Below are positions 7,491-17,399 of a stretch of DNA of 18,742 bases, in pieces. The notes beneath the pieces are model-generated. The model was not told where the DNA came from, ran no database searches, and saw nothing but the letters and a program-made list of their open reading frames with translations. Location: positions 1 to 18,742 of the forward strand of contig JABUQX010022697.1 in the NCBI GenBank assembly GCA_015478945.1, read 5' to 3'. This DNA comes from Trachelipus rathkii. Taxonomy: Eukaryota > Arthropoda > Malacostraca > Isopoda > Trachelipodidae. Within the stretch, counting starts at the first letter, position 1. Each line of letters opens with the position of its first letter. A program made the translations under genes and the position numbers.

Positions 7491-8196
7491 TTTAAAAATA
7501 ATAAAAACACAATATATATAAAAATAAAAACATAAACAAAAACAAAAACAAAAATACATATAAATAATAACAACAACAAACTAACAATGAAAAAAAAGGG
7601 GAAAAAGAAAACAAGCTAAATAAAAATAAATGTACAAAAACAATTTAAATAAAAATAATGAAAATAACAAAATATATATAAGGTAACAAAAACAACAAAA
7701 TAAATAAAAATAACAAGAGAAAAAAATAAATAAAGAGAGAAAAAAAAAGTAAATAAACATAACAATGAAAAGTTTATCAATATAAATGAAAACAAACACA
7801 CCACAACATCGTACATAAAAAGAGAAAAAATTACAACATAATAAATACAAATAATGAAAACACGTAAGTGGACAAGACAATAACATATAATTAATGATAG
7901 AAACAATAAACAAACAAAAAAAAAAATAAAAAAAAAAAAAAAACGGTAATACATGATATGAACAACTAAATAAAGGAAATACATAAAATACTGAAAAAGA
8001 ATTTTTGTAAACAATACATATATATAAATAATAACAAAAACAATAGAAATAAATGAAAAACAATAAAAACAATTATACAAATAACAATTTAGCCAAAACC
8101 GGGGATTTCAAATAATTAACTAAATGGGGGGAAATCAAAGCAAATGAAAAATTTATTAAACTGATTAATATAAAGGGGTTTATTTTTTTTTTTCAG
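7491..8196 (+). other. A-rich low-complexity stretch, probable intron
   Basis: This is about 700 bp dominated by A runs and AAATAA/AACAA units, with very little G or C. The long T-rich minus-strand frames here are composition artefacts. The stretch ends in a branch-point-like CTGAT, a 12-base T tract and CAG, and coding sequence starts on the next base. That layout is what an intron 3' end looks like. A run GGGGGGAAATC at 8126-8136 recurs at 10878-10888. Confidence 0.6.
8161..8196 (+). promoter_or_regulatory. 3' splice site before the SGNH-like ORF
   Basis: A branch-point-like CTGAT (8161-8165) is followed by the pyrimidine tract TTTATTTTTTTTTTTCAG, which ends at 8196. The downstream frame opens exactly there with Ile-Leu-Val-Leu-Gly-His-Ser. 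No in-frame ATG lies between the site and the catalytic Ser, and the first in-frame Met is at residue 42, inside the fold. Splicing is therefore the simplest way for this ORF to gain a start. In-phase donors I can see are at GT 929, 1397 (GAA|GTAAGA) and 6726 (AGA|GTAAGC, just before the pol stop). Which one is used is unknown. Confidence 0.65.
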
Positions 8197-9558
8197 ATTT
8201 TGGTATTGGGCCATTCGTGGGTGCGGGATCTGAAGACCGCATACACTGAGGATTTATTACCCGGGGCCACAGTAGTTTTTGAGTCATACCCGGGGAAAAA
8301 GCTGGCTTGGTTTAGTGATATGGCTCACATGATAGTCAAGCCTGACTATACGCATTTGATAGTTTTTGCGATAATTCCGGAGGCTTACAACCAGACGCGG
8401 TTACCTGTACCGGGGCCATTCAGTCGACCTGAGGGATATTGGGTAGATACGGCAAATTTTTCCTTTCAAATCGAGGACTTTGCCCAAAGGTTCTCGAGAT
8501 TCTCCCAGAAGTGTGCTCGTCTCAATCCCCAGATGCAAGTTATTTTGGGGATACCACCATTCCTTGACTTGGTGGAATATAATAGGCAGTTGGTGCTCAA
8601 GTATCCAAAACGGGTACAAGACATATACAATCAGGCACCTGAATATTCGGATAGGATTCTGCATTTGCAGGCCACCAACATCCATGCCCAAATCCGACAG
8701 CTTCGTAGATCTAATATACAGTGGCACCAAAAGAGTTCTTTTCCGGTGATATATGCAGCAAAGGGATTGCCGGGTCAAAAACTAAATGTTAAAAATTTTA
8801 TGGAAGGAAGAGTGTATACCCTGGGGGAGCAGGGATTTTTGAGAGATGGGTTACACCCGGGGTGCGATTTGAGCCGGCAGATATTCATCAAAATGCGAGC
8901 TCTGGGGTATTTCGGTGAGGAGTTGAAGTTGGTAGGGACGGAAACATCTTCCTCAGTTCCGGAACCTGTAGTAGCACCAGTAACACCAGAGATAGCTATC
9001 CAAGGGGTAGTCCAAGAGATAGTGGAAGTAGTAGAGGAAATGGTAGTGGTGAGTGAGGTTAGCGGTGAGGAAATGAGCAGTTCACCAGTTCCGGAGCAAC
9101 CGACCAATGATCCTTCGGAGGTGGGGCCAAGTTCCCACGAACAACAAGTCCAGGACAACTCTGCTCTTGTCCCGGAGGTGCCAAGCGAAGTTGTTGTCCC
9201 TAGAGTCGGGAGTTATTCTCCAATTCGGTTTGGAGACGTGGATCCGGATATTGTGGATCAAACATCCGCGGTCGTAGTAGAGCGACGTGGTCGTCGTCCC
9301 CGCACTAGGAGACCCAGAGAAACTCCGTATCAGCGGCGTCAACGGCTGACATCGAATCAGTCGCAGAGCTCTACATCATCTGTGGCGCTGAGTGTCACAA
9401 GATCGGTTCCTTTGGTTGAAACCGTGGATGTTCAGACCGCTTTTAGAGAACGAGTACAGACTAGTCTGGTACAAATCCAAGGTTTCATGATGGCCTACGG
9501 TCAGGAACTGTCGATAGAAGAGGTGAAACGAAGAATCAGGAGTATATGGGATGAGTAG
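8197..9558 (+). CDS. SGNH/GDSL-hydrolase-like protein in env position (likely second exon)
   Basis: Residues are numbered from 8200. Block I is VLGHSWVRDL with nucleophile Ser6; the usual GDS is GHS here. Next come a Gly block (ESYPGKKL, G32), a beta strand HLIVFAIIP where the block III GxND Asn would be expected but is absent, VILGIPPF with EYNRQL, and block V DGLHP with D216 and H219. The Ser-Asp-His triad is therefore kept while an oxyanion-hole residue seems lost. From about 245 the chain is Val/Glu/Ser/Pro-rich and acidic. It then has an Arg-rich patch (RRGRRPRTRRPRE) and ends with a short charged helix. There is no signal peptide or membrane segment, so it is not an envelope protein. 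SGNH esterase domains are known in CR1-like LINEs and some other retroelements; their role is unclear, perhaps lipid or membrane contact. The ORF starts at a splice acceptor rather than an ATG. Confidence 0.75.
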   Translation: MLVLGHSWVRDLKTAYTEDLLPGATVVFESYPGKKLAWFSDMAHMIVKPDYTHLIVFAIIPEAYNQTRLPVPGPFSRPEGYWVDTANFSFQIEDFAQRFSRFSQKCARLNPQMQVILGIPPFLDLVEYNRQLVLKYPKRVQDIYNQAPEYSDRILHLQATNIHAQIRQLRRSNIQWHQKSSFPVIYAAKGLPGQKLNVKNFMEGRVYTLGEQGFLRDGLHPGCDLSRQIFIKMRALGYFGEELKLVGTETSSSVPEPVVAPVTPEIAIQGVVQEIVEVVEEMVVVSEVSGEEMSSSPVPEQPTNDPSEVGPSSHEQQVQDNSALVPEVPSEVVVPRVGSYSPIRFGDVDPDIVDQTSAVVVERRGRRPRTRRPRETPYQRRQRLTSNQSQSSTSSVALSVTRSVPLVETVDVQTAFRERVQTSLVQIQGFMMAYGQELSIEEVKRRIRSIWDE

Positions 9559-9780
9559 GGACAAGATCCTCCTCATCATGTATTTTAATCCAAGAATGTT
9601 TTATTTAATTTTTGATTTTTTTTGATGAAAAGACCTTAAAGAAAGGTTATTATTTTGTACTCCAGAAGGGAGTAATTAATGAAAAAGAAATTTTTGATTT
9701 TTTTGGAAGGGAGTTCTCTATAAGGAGAAACCTAGAAGTGGGATGAGTTTGTTCGATGGTGCGTCAACCTTAGCATTGAC
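9559..9780 (+). other. 3' untranslated region of the element
   Basis: There are no ORFs. The sequence has T-rich and purine-rich runs. It ends in a small hairpin in which CGTCAA (9762-9767) pairs with TTGACG (9776-9781), directly before the candidate polypurine tract. Confidence 0.5.
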
Positions 9781-9798
9781 GGGTGGGGAGGAATAAGA
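9781..9798 (+). promoter_or_regulatory. Candidate 3' polypurine tract
   Basis: GGGTGGGGAGGAATAAGA is the strongest purine run between the last ORF and the repeated LTR sequence, and it is followed at once by TG (9799). A polypurine tract next to the LTR start primes plus-strand DNA synthesis. If this is correct, the 3' LTR runs 9799-11571 (1773 bp) and the window begins about 1.08 kb inside the 5' LTR. The rival LTR start at 10845 has no purine tract before it. Confidence 0.5.
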
Positions 9799-10002
9799 TG
9801 AGTTTCAAATTATTCTTTTCTCCCCATCTCTTTCCAGTAACGTGAAAAATTGAAATATATATATATATAAAAAAACAAAAACAAACAAACCAAAGACGTC
9901 AGAAAAAGAAACAAAAGCACAAGAAATAATAAACGTAAACGAAGAAATTTCAATAGACAAAGGAAGGAAGATTGACGACGAGAAAAGAAAACTCTCTACC
10001 CT

Positions 10003-10010
10003 TATAAAAG
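10003..10010 (+). promoter_or_regulatory. TATA box
   Basis: TATAAAAG is a consensus TATA box. It is embedded in CCCTT-ATAA-AAGGG, a 5-bp palindrome. If the LTR begins at 9799, it lies about 205 bp in, a normal U3 position for the element's promoter, with initiation expected near 10030-10035. It is a motif match only. Confidence 0.45.
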
Positions 10011-10368
10011 GGTAAGAGTAAAGAAATGATATATGGAAGAAATGAAACTTCTTAATGATATAATGCAAATTGTTATTGATGAGATAAACTAAGGTATGAT
10101 GGTTATTAAATCCAAATTTTTATTGACAGGAACGGGTTGAGGAACCAATTAAGAATAAGAATCTTCGTCGCCAGCAATTTCTGCAAACTTCCTTTGATTT
10201 ATCAACCAGAGCTTAAAAACTTTGCCAACAACAAGCCGAAGTAACGGACTAGTCGTTCTTCGCACAATAACAGTCAAACAGCATCTGTCATGGCACCTAT
10301 TAAGGTAAACCAATAATAAATTGTGGTTTTCGCTTAAAAATATAAAGTACATTGCTGCCTTGATCAGT

Positions 10369-10521
<153 letters not shown>

Positions 10522-10880
10522 TCTACTCGTTATTGTCTCGGTTATACCAAATTATACTGACCAAAAGTTACCAACCATTCTAGATCAAAGCTAGTTCATC
10601 TTTCACTTTCACTTTTCTTTCTCATTTTTCATCCCCCCCTTTCATCTTCATCCATCATCTTCATTTTCACCTAACAGAAATAAATAATTATTCAACTAGG
10701 TAACTGAGTGCAAATTAAGAATTCTATTTAAGCACTTAAACTGTGTATAATACCAATGAGAAAATTTTTCCTTTTATAACATATATATATATATTATCTT
10801 TATAGTTCATTTATTCTTTATAAATCATTATTTTTTTATATATTTGTGGATATATATATGTATACATATATATATTCGGG

Positions 10881-11571
10881 GGGAAATCCCATAATAATAA
10901 ATAGATAGGGTTGTACAAAGAAAAGACTGGGTAAACTTAATAAACAAATTTTTTTTCATGAGTGTTTTTGAGTATTATTAGCCTGATGGAGAACATCGGA
11001 GTAAGTTAGTTCAAATAATAAAAACTGGGTATGGCTACTGTGTGAGTATTACGATCCCTATTCATTCTGATTGATAAATAAACTGAATATATCTGCCATA
11101 TTGAAATATTCTGATATAGCAGAAGTCCTGTTGAGAACGACTATACCAGTTCTCTTATTTTTTTAGGAAATAAAGAAAGAAAGGAAATAAAGGAAGAAAA
11201 CGGAAATCCTTGGAAAACAGAAATTAAAGACAAGCAAATAAGAAGATAAACAGTAATTAAGACGGAAGGATCAGAGGATCAAGTATTCAGGACTACCTGA
11301 ACCTGAGCAAGGTAGGGAATAAATCAATATAAAAGTGAAGCAAGATTTCCTTGGCGGAGCAGCTACAAAATGTAATTCTCACCTGCATGCATTCCAATTA
11401 CATAGTATTCACTCTTTATTTCCACACAGTCACAAGGAAGATTTGCGCAGACTTCGAGAGCGAATTGATTCCAGGCTGGTACTCTTCCAGAGAATTGCAG
11501 AACTACACCCCGATTGAAGGCTGGTGAGTAAAGCAATTTATCTATTGTGGTGGGAACGAAAACCTACCACA
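10881..11571 (+). repeat. 3' LTR, part confirmed by comparison with the 5' copy
   Basis: Aligns from 10881 with base 1 and ends at ...CTACCACA (11571), where similarity stops. The last 26 bases repeat the terminal hairpin. TGTGG at 10845-10849 is the exact inverse of the terminal CCACA and is one candidate LTR start; the other is TG at 9799 behind a purine tract. The GTGAGT donor is conserved. Differences from the 5' copy are concentrated at about 11313-11490. The ORF seen at 11335-11517 is absent from the 5' copy and is not a gene. Confidence 0.95.
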
Positions 11572-14440
11572 ATAGAAAAGTCGGCACAGGGCGTCGAGAG
11601 CAGAGCACCCCAGAATCGGAAGGTGCTCCATTGTATCCCTAGGGAAACGTGAAACTCTGGTGCAAGATGGGAGTAAGGTAACATTGTCTAGTATTAAGAT
11701 CTAATATTTATATTGCATGAAGTTTTTGGGTGTTGCTGAATCTGCTCCGGGCGGAATGTCGAGTTGCGTATCTCTTACTGGACGTGTTTCTTCCTCTAGG
11801 GAATTTTTTGGTAGGGGGTTTTAGTAAGTTGTTTTGGGTTATGACGGTTTTGTAGTACTGTTTGAATTGGTTGAATATTATGTTACTATAACCCAGGAAC
11901 TATGGGAGGGGCTGGAGAAACCGTAAGTTGTTATAGAATTTTCTAAAACCGTTATGGTGTTTTAGTCTTTTCTGGAGGCGTTGGATTTAGGGTTATTTTT
12001 TGGTAGAATTGAGTCCCACCATCTCCAGGTGGGTGGGAGAGTGGGGAGGACGGAGGTCTTCGTCATTGTATAGAATGTTGGATGGGTTGGTTTTTGTGCA
12101 ACTGTGATGATTCTGAAGGGACTAGGTGTTTTGTATGTTTGTATAAAATTTTTTATGTATTATGTTATTGACATGGCTGAGGAACCATGTGGGAACGCGT
12201 AGTTTAAATTGTTCTTGTGGAGTTGTTTATATCAGGTGGTGTAAGGGTGTTATTCCTGTTGCTAAAAGTTGTTGTTAGAGAAAGGTTCTGAGGGTTTAGT
12301 GTTTTCTGTATTGGTTGAGAAGGGTTGATTTGGTCGATGTCGGGGAGAACGTCATGTGTGTGTGTCTACCGTCAGTTTTTCCAATATAATTTTGGTTTTT
12401 TTTTAGTGGGTAGGGGGTTTTGTGTTTTTCAGGAAAACTCTTGGGTGGAGTGAAGATTGGTGGCGTCGGTGTTAGAAGGTGATTGAGGATTTGTAGGGGT
12501 GGATGCAGTCCATTCTATAGACGGTAGACAAGTTTTCGTAATTGTATGTATAGTCATATTACGCTTGGGTATGTTTGATGTGGCTATAATTTAACGTCTG
12601 ATAGCTTCATGGAAACGAGCCTGTGTCAATTGTTGTATGTGATTAAGTATTGGTGGATTGGTGGGGTAGGGGTGGCAGGTCTGCTGTGAAAGATTGAAGA
12701 GGAGAATGGAGAGAGAATGCGCCCTGTGGATGCCGTTTTGAGTAAATTTTATATAGAGTGGGAAATGAATAAATGTTTTGTGAGGGACTTTGGGCATATA
12801 ACGTTGGGTGAGGAACGTTAGCGAGCGCATGTGGGTTTTTGTCAATTATTTTTTAGGTGAGATCTGAGTAAATATTTTTTTAGTAGAATGAGAAATTACT
12901 GTGTGGGGAACTAGTGGGCAACAGAAGCCTATGTTGAAATGTCTGATTGCTGTGGACATCTGATGGGATCTGAGGATGGGGATTTATTGAAAGACATTGA
13001 TGATGCTGTTGGGTGAGGGAGGCGTAAGGGTGTTTAAGTTGTAGAATGGTTACTTATAAATGCTGTGTTGGGAATACTGGGGAGAGTGTTGATGAGGGGG
13101 AGATTTGGTTTAATATTAGTTTTCCCTAGCAGTTTTACTAATGAGCAGAAGATGGAGAGAAATTGGCGCGATAAGAGGAGGGGAAGTTGGGTCATTTTTA
13201 GGTTTGAGTTTTGGGAGTACTAAATGCTTGTTTCCCAGATGAGGGTATATAATTGGAATTGTCCAGGATTTATGGTATGAAGATTCTGGAATAAGATGAA
13301 ATGCTTATTGCACGCAGGAGGATCGTCTTAAATGGGTAGGTTAGAATTATGAAGTCTGCGGCCTCGTTGCTCGGGGGAAGTTTTTGAGGTTTTTGACTAA
13401 GTCTTCCATCATCCTGTTGTTGTAAAGGGCGGGAGGGGGTATGCTGAGGGAAGGTTTCTGAGTTGTTTTTTTCTTTTCCTTATATTCTTATTAGGGGTGG
13501 CTACTTCATCAGGTATGGTACATATTATAATTATTGCGAGGCGGTCTGATTTTGTTGTTTGTTGGGGTAAGGAGGAATTATCAGGTAAGGCTGGAATTAT
13601 CGTGTGAACAGAAGGGGGGGTTGTTCGGGAGTTATCCAACCGTTTTTGATGACTTGACAGGGTTTTGAGGTTGTTTATGCAATTCTTGAGGATATTGTAT
13701 GGTGATTGTGTAGGCGTATATGTTAGCTGAAAACTATTTGTGGTTGAGGTTGGTGATTATTGAGAGTTGGAGATCTTGGGTAATTGTCTAGGGTTGTGTT
13801 CGAAAATTGTTAAGTGTGTGTGGGGTATTATGGGACTTGAGTTTTGCGGAGTTCTCTTTGAGTTTAAATGAGGTTGGCGTAAATTATCTGTGGGTAGTGG
13901 ATATCGTAGGATCACGAAGGAGGAAGGGGGCGTATATATGGTGTGAGGGGCGTGATTAGTTTGGGGTTTTATAACCAGTGGCATTTTCTGTTGGCCTATG
14001 ATGAGATAGTATAGAGCTGCGCTTGGCTGAGTTTGATAATGTGTGTTTATTTAGATGAATATGGCGAGGAGTCGCAAAAGGAAGTGTTGTGGTTCTGTGA
14101 TTGGTACATGGGGTTGCAATATGGGTTTCCATATGGGTTGTGAATGCTGGCCAGTGTTAAAGCTTGTATTGTAGTTAGTGACATGTTATACGTGAATGTT
14201 TTTGTTGTAGGGGTTTGAAATGGGCCAGTGGAAGTTAAGAGAAATAAGGTAATAGTTATGAGGGGGTGTCTTGATATTTAAGTCGATAGTGGTGTCCGCA
14301 TAGGTTAGTACGGCGGGGATGGTTAAGGAGGGAGTACAGAATGTGACATCTGGGGAGCGTTAGTGAGATTGGTTTGCTTTGAGGACGGGATCTGTATGTC
14401 CTGTAATTTCTGTATCCCCTCCACCATAAAGGTCGCTGCT
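11572..14440. other. Flanking noncoding DNA, strongly G/T-rich on the + strand
   Basis: There is no recognisable gene, RNA or repeat. The composition is lopsided throughout; for example, 13021-13080 has 20 G and 4 C by hand count. The three minus-strand frames of 75-84 codons here are Thr/Pro/Ile/Asn/His-rich without a domain, as expected from an A/C-rich strand with few stops. The skew fades near 14400-14460. It may be a decayed repeat or a strand-biased mutated region. Confidence 0.5.
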
Positions 14441-14925
14441 GACATAAGGAGCCTCCAAGCTGAGAAGTGTGTAACCAGCCACTCGTGTATATATTATTTT
14501 TCAGAGTAGATATGATCAGAATAATTATTAATTATATATATAGTATTATACTATATATATATAAGATTTATAAGTATATAATATATATATATAGGTATAG
14601 TAATAGTGCATATAATAGTATTATATATATAATATATATTACTATATATATATAGATATGTATATATAAAATAAATACATAAAATTATAAAATCATATAA
14701 ATATATATTAATATAAGTAATATATATTATATATATAATATATATTAATATATATATAATATATATTATGTATTAAAGTCATATATATATCATATATATA
14801 CGTATTATATATAGTATATATATATATGTATAGTGTATATATATATATATATAATAGTATATATATATAGTAATATATATATATGATATATAATAATAAT
14901 AATATAATATATATATATATTAAAG
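14441..14925. repeat. Complex AT-rich microsatellite block
   Basis: From about 14515 the sequence is interrupted TA/ATT units (TATATA, AATATA, AGTATA) without a single period. It yields Ile/Tyr-rich spurious frames on both strands. The first 70 bases are ordinary sequence. Confidence 0.85.
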
Positions 14926-15970
14926 AATAGGATCATAAAAAGACTAATTGGTAACGGGCTCCATGCTTCATTATTGAAAATTAAAAAGGGTTTTGCAGCA
15001 AAAAAAAATTTGGGAACCGCTGTATATATGAGCAGCTTTTCCACTAAAATTATGGAAAAAGCTATGTCCAAAACATATAAAATAAATATTCAATTGATAT
15101 ATATACAGCAAACATCACAAAGTAACATGAATGAACTATGTTAAATTATCCTGTAACTATTGTTAAAGGGGATACAAATGCACTGATGTAAAGAATACTA
15201 AAAGGATCTTAAACTAAACTGTGATGATATTATTGTTTTGAAAATTCAGATAGCTACATACTCCACCACACCTTAAAATAAAACAAAAATAATTGAAGCT
15301 ATTCTTTCATTAGCACTATCAATATTACCTTCAGTTTGTAAGACAATGTAGAGTAAAAATTTCAACATTTCAAAATATATAAATCGGCCTGAAATGGAAA
15401 GTATAACACATTAGTACTATTTTTTATCAATTTTAATTGTGCAATCATTAAGAAAAAAAAAAATAAATAAAAAATAAGTGGAAATTATACAAAAAGATTT
15501 TAATTTACAAAACTTTCAAAAACAGTTACAAAAAAATTATTTACATTTATTTGTTTTTATATATCTTACCTTGAAATTTAAATACTGTAAAACTGTTATT
15601 GCACTGAATAATTTGTTATATATACATTAAAAAATTATAATTTCAAACTCCTTCCAGCCATCTTCAATATAAAAAGTATTAAAAACTAACGAATACTGAT
15701 TATTGAAGCGAATACAAACTATGCGGAGTATTATCTTTCTGGAAAGAAGGAACCAAATTAAAATCTTAAAACTTAGCTTTCAAAAATTTGAATAGACAAA
15801 ATCCACTAAACAACAAAAAACATTAATTTTATCCATTAAAAATTATATAAATCTTAATAAATAAGAAGAGAAAGAATAAAGTATAGCCTACCAACACTAA
15901 AAACATTCTTTTCAAAGTTCCGAGTTTGAAAGGGATAAGATCACTAGAACTTACTACATTACAGAAACCA
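14926..15970. other. AT-rich intergenic sequence, no gene found
   Basis: I see no ORF of note and no repeat period. The only recognisable mark is the hAT-like terminus at 15009-15022. The rest is A/T-rich unique-looking sequence. Confidence 0.5.
15009..15022 (-). mobile_element. Relic of an hAT-type transposon end
   Basis: On the minus strand, bases 15022 to 15009 read CAGCGGTTCCCAAA, then a run of T. This closely resembles the common hAT family terminus CAG-G-GGTTCCCAAA-like. Element sequence would extend leftward. I found no matching opposite terminus or transposase, so it is a fragment or a chance match. Confidence 0.4.
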
Positions 15971-16150
15971 ATAATATAATCTATATAATATATATATTAT
16001 ATAATATTAATATATAGATATATATAGTAGTATATATCACATAATTATAGATATATATATTAATATATATTATATAATATATAATATGATATATTATCTA
16101 TATAATAATATTTGATAAACGTATTAATATATATTAATATATATATATAC
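15971..16150. repeat. Complex AT-rich microsatellite block
   Basis: Interrupted TATATA/AATATA units with local palindromes, similar in style to the blocks at 14515-14925 and 16760-17020. Confidence 0.85.
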
Positions 16151-17186
16151 AGAATTACACTGATACCATAAAAAAAAGTTTATGTAACTGGTATTTTTTT
16201 TTTTTGCTGCTGAGTACTGTATTTTAATATATATATCATAATATCACAGTAAATGAATTTGCATTTTCCATTTGTGTACTGATAGGTAACTCAGGGTTGC
16301 ATTCCCTCTAAACCAATACTTAGTCATTTATTTTCACATTTGGGTTTGCTCAAGTATATGTGTATTATTTTATAAATTTAATAGATAGTGTCTTTAAGGA
16401 ATAATAAATGCAAATATACCGTCAACCTGGGCAATTTCAGAAAAAATAGTGCAATTTTTGTGTTTAAAGATTAGCGTAACTTAAAAACTAAAATAACACT
16501 TACACATTTAGTATATAAATATGCGTACAAAAATATGGCATTTCGACCATCAACTTAATGTAAAAGAAATCGAAGTAAAAGATTAAATTAACTTTTTAAA
16601 CAATTAAAAAAAAAATAAGATAAGCAAATTACAAGGAGAAAACAAGCTTCTAGGTGTAACTTAAATTAGCACTAAGAATCTGAAAAAGAAATCAAATATT
16701 TCATTCAGTAGTCGGAACTTCAGACATTCAGAAAAAAAAAACAATATATAATTAATAATTAGCATATATATATATATATGTATATCGATATATATAATAG
16801 TATAATATATATATTACGCAGTATTACGTATAGTCCAAGAATAATATACTGTTAAACAGATAGACTATATAGTATGAACGATAGACTATACTAATTACTA
16901 TCTATATATATTATATAGTAGATTAACTTTAAGAATTAGTAATCGCTATATAGGTAAATATATATTTAAATATAAGATAATATGAAGTTAATATAGCTAT
17001 ATAGGTATATTACTAAATTTGAATTCAACAATTACATTAACCCCCTAACCCTTGAGTGCTGATTAAATATTTAAACATTGATTAAATCAAATTTTTAGAA
17101 AAAAGAAAAAAAACCCTAATGATAACATGTACAACATATCAAAAAATTCGGATTTTCAAATTTTTTTTAGCATTTTGTAATTTGTA
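16151..17186. other. AT-rich intergenic sequence with a further AT block
   Basis: No gene is seen. About 16760-17020 is another complex TA-rich block with many short inverted repeats (such as GATAGACTATA units). The remainder is A/T-rich sequence with a T run at 16195-16205. Confidence 0.5.
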
Positions 17187-17370
17187 ATAGCCGGCTCACT
17201 AGCAGGTGAGGCTCAGTTGGAGAGCGAGCATGTCTTTACATGGCAATGATGGCTCGGTTTGATCCCAGTCCGGACCCTAGGTAGAGATTTACCTTAAAGT
17301 ATATTACCCTTCTGCTCAGAACAGGGAAATGACCGTGAGGAGTGAACTTTTAATAATAATAAAAAAAATG
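17187..17370 (+). mobile_element. tRNA-derived SINE
   Basis: Both internal RNA polymerase III promoter boxes are present: an A box in GTGAGGCTCAGTTGGAGAGC (17205-17224) and a B box GGTTTGATCCC (17255-17265), 31 bases apart. The arms do not fold into a full cloverleaf and no acceptor stem pairs, so it is not a functional tRNA. A non-tRNA body of about 90 bp follows and ends in TAATAATAATAAAAAAAA (to about 17368), a typical SINE tail. It lies at the downstream edge of the minus-strand pseudogene and may interrupt it. I could not identify a clear target-site duplication. Confidence 0.7.
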
Positions 17371-17399
17371 TTCTTAAATGGAAAATCCAATTTCTCATA

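Noticed and set aside
7178..8080. Three long minus-strand frames rich in Phe, Tyr, Leu and Cys
   Set aside because: They are the complement of the A-rich intron-like stretch; composition alone explains them and no domain is visible.
8200..9558. Envelope gene
   Set aside because: The position fits, but there is no signal peptide, transmembrane segment or cleavage site, while SGNH motifs are present.
10878..10888. G run as the polypurine tract next to the LTR start
   Set aside because: The identical GGGAAA is already present at base 1 of the 5' copy, so it lies inside the LTR.
11335..11517. 60-codon plus-strand ORF
   Set aside because: It lies inside the 3' LTR and is not open in the 5' copy.
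12591..13984. Three minus-strand frames of 75-84 codons
   Set aside because: Thr/Pro/Asn/His-rich products without domains, expected from the A/C-rich strand of this skewed block.
14467..15071. Ile/Tyr-rich ORFs on both strands
   Set aside because: Translations of AT microsatellite sequence.
17187..17285. Functional tRNA gene
   Set aside because: A and B boxes are present, but there is no pairing acceptor stem or convincing anticodon arm, and a SINE-like tail follows.
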